The position numbers were made by a program, and so were the translations under genes. Below are positions 58,201-64,000 of a stretch of DNA of 64,000 nt, in pieces. Position 1 is the first letter of the stretch. Each line of letters starts with the position of its first letter. Source of the DNA: Cotesia glomerata (Eukaryota; Arthropoda; Insecta; Hymenoptera; Braconidae); contig NC_058163.1 in assembly GCF_020080835.1 (NCBI RefSeq), positions 18,565,904 through 18,629,903 of the forward strand, given 5' to 3'. The notes beneath the pieces were generated by a model, which did not search any database, had not been told where the DNA came from, and saw only the letters and a list, made by a program, of their open reading frames with translations.

Positions 58201-59990
58201 AAATCATACAACGCATCTTTTTCAGATGGAGATACTTCCGGACCGGTTAAGATTTGATCACGCGGTAAATCGTTTTGAGGTTCTGTTTTTACTGTACGCA
58301 TCATTATTCTAATGTTACTCTCTTCTAAGGACTCCTCCCGAGCACGCTCAGCCCTGGCGATTATTTTATCTCGATAAATAATTAACGGTCTATCAGACAA
58401 ATTAACGACTGGGAGCATCCCAATTTCTGTATTTAACATGCTTCTTGGGATACAATGTTCCCGACCTTCTTTACCACGTACGCTTAGCTCTACATATAAA
58501 TCACCAATAATTTTACTTCTCACCTTAACCTCGATGTTAGCTGCATGCTTCGGTGGTATGACCGTCGTCTCTTTAGCCCACAGCGCTATTTTCTGCGGGG
58601 GAAGTTTCTCCATTTCTGGTAGATGAGCCACTGTTTTGTCAAACAGCCGCAAGCGCCCATCCTTCTGGACCATGGTGACTCCTGGTAGATCTAAAAATGG
58701 TTGTCCCACAATAAGTGGTACATTTTGGAGGTCGTTGGGTACGACATGGATCTCGACGATTCCTTCGGCCAAATCAATTTTCAATTTGGCTTCGGCAACT
58801 CCATACGGCCGGACAATACCTCCTCCGTAACCTCGCAGCACTACTTCCGTCGGCTGCAACTCCAGCTGCATGGTGTCAGTCTCTTCCTTCCTTAGGGTGA
58901 CACACTGACTCCCGGCGTCCACGTACGCCTTGAGTGAGGTGCCGTTGACAACCGCCTCCTGGAATCTCCCGTCTTCCGTCGGTGGCTGAGTTGTTCCTTT
59001 ACTCAGAACCTTTTTCTCCTTATTTACCGTTTTATTTTCTGGACAATACCTGGCGATATGTCCAGTTTTATGGCATCGGTAACATTCAACTGAATCCGCT
59101 GATTTTGTTGCCGGTGCCGCTGACCTTTGGGTCGATTCTCGTTTCTCCTGCTTGATTGAAACCTGACGTGATTTCTCTGCCGATTGATGGAAACGAGAGG
59201 AATTCCGCTGTTGTCCGGCGGAATGTCGCCGCTCGTGGTGGTTTTTGCTATGGTTCTTATCACCACGGTTATCCGGCAATTCCTCTGCTTTGCTCAAGAA
59301 GACTCTCAACTCTTCTGGTGTCTGGAAATCATTTCTTTTGATGGTCATCCTCAAGGAATAATTCGTTATTCCGTGTGCTATACATGCTGCTGCTTCTTTA
59401 CCCTGGATATTGCACGATGTGACCATTGCCAGTTTTGCAAAGTAATACTGCATCATCGGTTCATCTTTGCCTTTTATTCTAGCTAGCATCGTAGTCAATC
59501 GCTCGGGTAATTCAGTGTGGTCCGTGAACGCTGACTTCAGCTGTTCTTTCCATTCGGTCCAGGTGAATGTAATACTTGGTAGACCTTCATACCAAGTCCT
59601 CGCGACGCCCTTTCGGTTGTCCATGGCAAGAGTTGCGACGGTCGTGTCGTCCCAGCCATGGATTTTCTGCAATTCCTCGACTTGGTGAATCCAAACATCG
59701 ATTGTTTGATTTTTCTCCTGGGGATCGAACTTCGGGATAAGTGTCTTCCCCTCAGTATTTTTCGATGCTCGTGGTGCTGGTCGATCCACCACAATTTTCA
59801 CCGTTTCGATCAATTGGTGAAGCGCCCGTTGCCTCTCTGGCGATCTTCGGTCACTCCGCGAGTGTCTGCGCTGTCTTCGCGAACTTCGCGATGATCTACT
59901 TCGATGCTCCACTCGCGGTGACGTATCTCGCGATCGACTGCGAGAACGTGAACGCACGCTTCTATCACGTGAACGAGCCATTATTAACAC
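55269..59990 (-). CDS. Gypsy Gag-Pol polyprotein, 1573 residues
   Basis: A single frame without stop or frameshift. The N-terminal ~55 residues are an arginine/serine dipeptide tract, followed by a retrotransposon Gag domain (WIHQVEELQKIHGW; ARTWYEGLP) and a CCHC knuckle (CYRCHKTGHIARYC, about residue 300). Protease: AYVDAGSQCVTL, with DAG in place of the usual DTG/DSG. RT: RMCVDYRALN, LDLFSGYYQIPV, FLRMPFGLANAP and the catalytic AYMDDILIP (about residue 782). RNase H: ELHTDASKLGLSGILLQ. Integrase: an HHCC zinc site (H...H...CLEC) and DDE residues in VHIDHLGPF, IISDRGTAF and PRANGQVERYNRT. Gag and Pol are fused, so no frameshift signal is needed. It is likely able to transpose, judged only by intactness. 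Confidence 0.93.
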   Translation of the reverse strand: MLIMARSRDRSVRSRSRSRSRDTSPRVEHRSRSSRSSRRQRRHSRSDRRSPERQRALHQLIETVKIVVDRPAPRASKNTEGKTLIPKFDPQEKNQTIDVWIHQVEELQKIHGWDDTTVATLAMDNRKGVARTWYEGLPSITFTWTEWKEQLKSAFTDHTELPERLTTMLARIKGKDEPMMQYYFAKLAMVTSCNIQGKEAAACIAHGITNYSLRMTIKRNDFQTPEELRVFLSKAEELPDNRGDKNHSKNHHERRHSAGQQRNSSRFHQSAEKSRQVSIKQEKRESTQRSAAPATKSADSVECYRCHKTGHIARYCPENKTVNKEKKVLSKGTTQPPTEDGRFQEAVVNGTSLKAYVDAGSQCVTLRKEETDTMQLELQPTEVVLRGYGGGIVRPYGVAEAKLKIDLAEGIVEIHVVPNDLQNVPLIVGQPFLDLPGVTMVQKDGRLRLFDKTVAHLPEMEKLPPQKIALWAKETTVIPPKHAANIEVKVRSKIIGDLYVELSVRGKEGREHCIPRSMLNTEIGMLPVVNLSDRPLIIYRDKIIARAERAREESLEESNIRIMMRTVKTEPQNDLPRDQILTGPEVSPSEKDALYDLLDKYRDCFASNVSELGHTRAAEINIELNSNSVVTYRPYRLSYAEREKVRGIVDELKENNIIRESNSSFASPILLVRKKKDEVRMCVDYRALNAITKKDRHPLPLIDDQLDRLQGNSFFTILDLFSGYYQIPVAESSIEKTAFVTPDGQYEFLRMPFGLANAPAVFQRMINQVINPLRGTICVLAYMDDILIPSKNVESGLHALKLVLQALREANLTLKLSKCMFLQSKVDYLGYEVTSQGIRPGGHKIEAVSKIQVPHDVHSVRRFIGLASYFRKFIENFAIIARPLTLLTKKSEAWRWENEQQEAFDTLKNKLVSRPVLALYKPGAETELHTDASKLGLSGILLQHQGDGAIKPIAYFSRQTNKDEQKYHSYELETLTVISSLQRYRVYLYGFRFKIVSDCSALRATFLKRDLLPRVARWWIQLLEYDCYIEYRAGVKMPHADVLSRSPYEPGEMSAYIEDIGLLHIELGDWLLCTQLQDPELKRIHEALSHNNSDDACRQIHNDYVLKENRVFRKEAGGLRWAVPRAARQRIVKICHDDIGHPGVEKTLNKLRADYWFPYSKRYVKEYISSCLECLYNKGPSGKQPGHLYPIEKVAKAMDTVHIDHLGPFVLSTNKNTQILVVADSFTKFTFAKAVKDTQVGPVIRMLESIKEFFGFPRRIISDRGTAFMSHKFKDFCRENGIVHVATAVATPRANGQVERYNRTILSMLSASARDDRRWDQELPNVVWGINNTINKATGKYPSELLLGFRPRNAAESRILNAIGNDSDDPVDREQSREEAAEAIRRSQQEQQERYNLKRAPPRLFNCGDLVLVRRIISSNDGSSKKLLPKYAGPYKITKVLDNDRYVVEDVPGAPRSQKPYTGVHPDEKLKLYVTGVSNADSEHSSGEDTPPASPPGMHQPIINKDQVVDGANEKLRLAKDGRVVAEMSRVIVERSGGHVMTGRRLQRPGSCVQKLRRLLVDQAPVAVVSAHY

Positions 59991-60121
59991 TGATTAATCT
60001 ATTTCACTCAATAGTTATCCACTAATTTAATACTGTGTTAATCGCACTACACAATCACTATTCACAATAATATTTATTAATACTCGCGAATAATGACCGT
60101 TCTTTATCCCACTTCTGAAGC

Positions 60122-60417
60122 TGTAAGAAACGCGTTATTCGTTTACAAGACGTTTATTAACAATATTGAGATTATACAAATGGATATGACTCAAAGGGTA
60201 CAATAATATACGGGACAATAGAATGACGATAACCGAAGTGTACGAATTGGGGATCCTCTCGGAAGTGCCACCATCCTCCCTCGTTGCTGGGGTCCTAGAG
60301 TTACCCCAAGGGTGAGGGTAAGTACAAGGCCCGCCTGTACTCTCATCCCTCACTATCGGTCCTTGAGACTAGAGGGTGGACCTCTAATGTGGTGGAAGGG
60401 GGATGACGTCACTTTCA
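60122..60417 (-). repeat. 5' LTR of the Gypsy element
   Basis: Upstream LTR for minus-strand transcription, a near copy of 54707-55002 with six substitutions. Internal sequence begins immediately below 60122. Confidence 0.93.
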
Positions 60418-60537
60418 TTATAATATTAAAAAAAAAGACAACGATATAATTAGATAATTTTAAAATTTATCAAATATAAATATAGGCATTGGATAAAATA
60501 AAATGAACTAAATTCAGAGAAGTCAGTAAAAAGACAT

Positions 60538-62170
60538 TAAATTTTTATTTATATTATATTAATTCATAAATTCAAATAAAAATACAATTAAATATATAAT
60601 TGCTTGCAATTTACGAGCTAATAAAAAATTGAAACAGAATTTCTATAAGGCTCTAGAGCACTAGACCACAACCCTTGAATGTTTACGGAATCGGTTCTCC
60701 AGGAGGTTGCGGATTAGGGAGCGGCGGGGTTCCACGCGCTCCAAAAAAATAAAACCTAGACATTTTTAAAATAGCAAGTATCACATTTATCAGAGTTAGC
60801 TATTCATGGAGGTTTACGGAGTCGGTTCTCCAGGAGGTTGCGGATCAAGCAGCTGTGAGATGTCTCGCGCTCCAAATAATAACCTAGACATTTTTTAAAT
60901 AATGAGTGTCGTATTTATCCTAGTTAACTACTTATGGAGGTTTACGGAGTCGGTTCTCCAGGAGATTGTGGATTAGACTGCCGCGGGATTCCCCGCGCTC
61001 CAAATAAATAACCTATACATTTTTAAAATAGTAAATGTCGTATTTATAAGAGTTAGCTACTCATGGAGGTTTACGGAGTCGGTTCTCCAGGAGGTTGCGG
61101 ATTAGGCAGTGGCGGGATTACCCGCACTCCGAAAAAATAACCTAAACATTTTTAAAATAGCAAGTGTCGTATTTATCAGAGTTAGCTATTCATGGAGGTT
61201 TACGGAGGTTGCGGATCAGGCAGCGGTGAGATTCAACAGAAAATGACAATTTCACTGGTGAATCAGTGGATTTCCACTGATTTAACCAGTGGACATAAAA
61301 GCGCGCATGCGCGCAGATATTTTGTTCACTGATTCAACCAGTGAACTTCACTGATTCACCAGTGGAATTGCATTCACTGGTTGGAATCAGTGAAATTCCA
61401 CTGGTGAACGAGTAAAATTCCACTGATTTCTTTTTAGAGAGTAGGTTATTATTTGGAGCGCAGGAAATCTCACCGCTACCTGATCCGCAACCTCCTTTAG
61501 AATGACTCCGTAAACCTCCATGAACAGCTAACTCTGATAAATACGATACTTGCTATTTTAAAAATGTTGAGGTTATTTTTTCGGAGTGCGGGTAATCCCG
61601 CCACTGCCTAATCCGCAATCTCCTGGAAAACCGACTCCGTAAACCTCCATGAGTAGCTAACTCTGATAAATACGACACTTACTATTTTAAAATTGTCTAG
61701 GTTATTTATTTGGAGCGCGGAGAATCCCGCAGCAGCCTAATCCACAACCTCCTGGAGAACCGACTCCGTAAACATCCATAAGTAGTTAACTAGGATAAAT
61801 ACGACACTCACTAATTTAAAAATGTCTAGGTTATTATTTGGAGCGCGGGGAACCTCACCGCTGCCTGATCCGCAACCTCCTGGATAACCGACTTCGTAAA
61901 TCTCCATGAATAGCTAACTCTGATAAATATGATACTTGCTATTTTAAAAATGTCTAGGTTTTATTTTTTTGGAACGCGTGGAATCCCGCCGCTCCCTAAT
62001 CCGCAACCTCCTGGAGAACCGACTCCGTAAACATTCAAAGGTTGAGGTCTAGTGCTCTAGAGCCTTATAGAAATTCTGTTTCAATTTTTTATTAGCTTGT
62101 AAATTGCAAGCAATTATATATTTAATTGTATATTTATTTGAATTTATGAATTAATATAAATAAAAATTTA
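60538..62170. mobile_element. Foldback element with inverted 129-bp tandem repeats
   Basis: The outer ~130 bp (TAAATTTTTATTTATATTA... to ...TAATATAAATAAAAATTTA) are inverted copies. Inside, each arm holds about five tandem units of ~129 bp sharing GGTTTACGGAGTCGGTTCTC and CCAGGAGGTTGCGGAT (TCGG positions 60691, 60822, 60950, 61079), mirrored from about 61440 to 62035. The centre (61228-61440) is a cluster of CACTGATTCACCAGTG palindromes plus a GCGCGCATGCGCGC palindrome. No coding region. The target duplication is not clear. Confidence 0.85.
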
Positions 62171-62375
62171 CAGATGTCTAAAATCACGGGTTTCTAAATT
62201 GTCTAGTCTATATTTATAGATGTCTATTGTTTAAGAATTTATATATTAATTAAGATAATATATAAGAAGGTATTCCAATCGTGCAATGCATGATGGGAAA
62301 TGTGTCAAGCGGTCGCGCCGCCACGAGTGTGTCAGGAGTACTAGCACTTAGTTAAAGTACTTTCATGCTAACTCT

Positions 62376-62428
<53 letters not shown>

Positions 62429-63281
62429 ATAAATAAATAAAAACACATAATCTGCTTTTGAAACCATTATTTTTATTTTTTAATATTATTAATTAATTGT
62501 AATTAATAGTTTACAAACCCTGTCTGCGTCAATTTCTTTTGTAAATTTTTTCAGAAGTTAAACCTGATTTTTCTAAATGCAGCTTATCAGCTACCTCCGT
62601 TCAATATTGTACATGTGCTGGTTTAGCGCGCCTTATTTTGATATACCTGCCAACTATCCAGACAGGGTTCGGATCCTGCAAATACTGATTTTTTTTTAAT
62701 AAAATTTTCATTTTTAGTCCTAAAAATATTTTTTTTTTCAATTTAAATTAAATATCACTATATTACATTATAATTAATTTCATTTTCTTATTACCTTAAT
62801 TAATTAATAAATACTAACTATTAATAATCATAGATAAAATTATTTATTTAATAACAGCTGCACAATTATGGAATCGATGTTATAAACAATTGTCTGTCGT
62901 AAATTTAATTCCTTAAAATAAATTTTATATTAATAAATACTTATACAATTACAATTACAAAAATGAAAACTATTGCAAATAAAAAGTCAAGTCGTGCAAA
63001 AGAAGTTTCAAATAATTACAAAAAAACATTGACAATTGTTGAATTTAAATGCATTTAAACTTAAAAATTAAAAACCTCTACAGTATCTATTATTTAAAGA
63101 AGATGTAACAAATATATAGTATCATAAACAATATTATTTGGCTCAGTACTTGCTACATTTTAAGTAGTAATTAACGTTAAACAATTTCACATATTAAAAT
63201 CATCAAAATGCTTAGATTTCAATTACATTTATAGAAAAAAATAAATCTAGAGAAAAAGATAAATCAATTTAAGTTATGAAC
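62171..63281. other. AT-rich flank of the P-like transposase; TAA microsatellite and SINE-like block
   Basis: Contains (TAA)n at 62378-62426. A tRNA-like segment at 62605-62690 (GCTGGTTTAGCGCG as A box and AGGGTTCGGATCC as B box) precedes a poly-T run. A GC-rich block begins CATGATGGGAAAT (62290). The rest, 62750-63280, is AT-rich and featureless. Confidence 0.45.
62605..62690 (+). repeat. tRNA-like SINE head
   Basis: Candidate A box TGGTTTAGCGCG and B box GGTTCGGATCC about 45 bp apart, followed by an A/T-rich tail. Not foldable into a perfect tRNA. Confidence 0.4.
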
Positions 63282-64000
63282 TCATTTGCGAACGGTTTTC
63301 GTTGAAGTACGCATATATGCGCTCCGAGAACTGAAGACAACAATATTTGGATTGTCTGGTCGTACCGTGATGTCTTTGGCGAGCACATGCAGTCTCAGGG
63401 AAATAAATTTTCCAAGAACTTTATTGCAAATATTATGACACGTTGGAAAGTTCAACGAATGATTTGCCAGGGCATTTTGAACACTCAAAATTAAGACTCG
63501 ATGGACATCCTGCAGGTGTAATAGTGATTTTCCATAGGTATTAAAAATCTCTTCAGCTATCTTCAGAAGTTGATACACTGCTTCAGTCGGATGTTTTAAG
63601 TTCTCACGATTTATTGCATCCGTCCAAGCCGAGCACACATTGGACAATGGTTCTGAAGAAATAGTTGCTGTTTCACAAGCCTCGCAACCGTTGGCTGATA
63701 CAAATACCGCCCATCCAGAAAGGTAATAAAGTCCGTGCTCCTGGATTGCTGACAGTACACAACTATCTGGCATTTCAATTGCATCGAGTGTTTTATCGTC
63801 ATCAGTAGTACGAAGTTCATCCTTTTTCTGTTTTAAAAATTCCAAATAATAAGGCTCATCATCGTCTTCATAAGATGCAGATGACGGAACTCGTAAATAC
63901 TGAGCAACAGCGACTAAGCGCATTCGGTACCGTAGTTGACGAGGTTTTGGGTGAATATCACCACCAGCTCGGATCTGAGAAAATAAGTTTTCCACAGAAC
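63282..64000 (-). pseudogene. P-element/THAP9-like transposase, C-terminal part, cut by the window edge
   Basis: A minus-strand frame enters from the right edge and ends at 63282. It begins with ENLFSQIRAGG...PKPRQLRYRMRLVAV, the (L)ENLFS-IR-GG motif near the C-terminus of P-element and THAP9 transposases. It continues through CEACETATIS, CSAWTDAINRENLKHPT, a helical stretch and NFPTCHNICNKVLGKFISLRLH. The catalytic core would lie beyond the window, so completeness cannot be judged. No stop interrupts the visible part. It could equally be a domesticated THAP9-like gene. Confidence 0.65.

Larger units (their letters stand above)
54707..60417 (-). mobile_element. Gypsy (Ty3) LTR retrotransposon, apparently intact
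   Basis: 5.7 kb with 296-bp LTRs, a 4-bp target duplication (TTAT at 54703-54706 and 60418-60421) and one uninterrupted gag-pol frame on the minus strand. The two LTRs differ at six positions by eye (about 98% identical). The order RT, RNase H, integrase places it in Ty3/Gypsy. There is no envelope frame: only ~270 bp separate the gag-pol stop from the 3' LTR. No clear primer-binding site or polypurine tract was recognised. Confidence 0.92.

Overview
This is eukaryotic, intron-bearing, AT-rich nuclear DNA from an insect. The order Hymenoptera (a parasitoid wasp is plausible) is suggested by a hymenopteran-style 7tm_6 odorant receptor and by the mix of R1, R4, CR1/Jockey, Gypsy and foldback elements. 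The species cannot be fixed from the sequence alone.

Three host genes are visible, all on the minus strand. (1) A DCAF11/WDR23-like WD40 gene starts at 8226 and runs off the left edge. Five coding exons are visible, and one ~7 kb intron is filled with transposons. (2) A divergent annexin-like gene (11245-14238, five exons) has an apparent signal peptide and none of the canonical annexin calcium loops. (3) An odorant receptor gene (36641-43344, at least five exons, first exon not found) has introns swollen by minisatellites, SINEs and a pogo-like MITE.

The rest is mostly mobile DNA. From left to right: a 24-bp-repeat foldback element with an 8-bp target duplication (1478-3403); a 5'-truncated R4/Dong-like retroelement inside a (TAA)n microsatellite (5047-6395); MITEs; a near full-length Waldo-like R1-clade element inside a (CA)n tract (18235-23335); a decayed R1-clade element (about 23456-27975); a 6.3 kb DNA transposon with ~725-bp terminal inverted repeats, an 8-bp duplication and an intron-containing, broken transposase gene (28180-34464); several tRNA-derived SINEs; a 5S-rRNA-like segment inside a MITE (42506-42578); a 1.3 kb foldback (45888-47225); a CR1/Jockey-like element whose ORF1 opens with a RING-H2 finger and shares a frame with ORF2 (about 50030-54575); an apparently intact minus-strand Gypsy element with 296-bp LTRs (54707-60417); a second foldback built from 129-bp repeats (60538-62170); and, at the right edge, the C-terminal part of a P-element-like transposase (63282-64000).

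The strongest themes are retroelements that landed in microsatellites matching their known target preference, and three independent foldback elements whose arms would fold into long dsRNA. Exon limits were placed by eye from GT/AG sites and protein-family fit. No alignment or database search was run.
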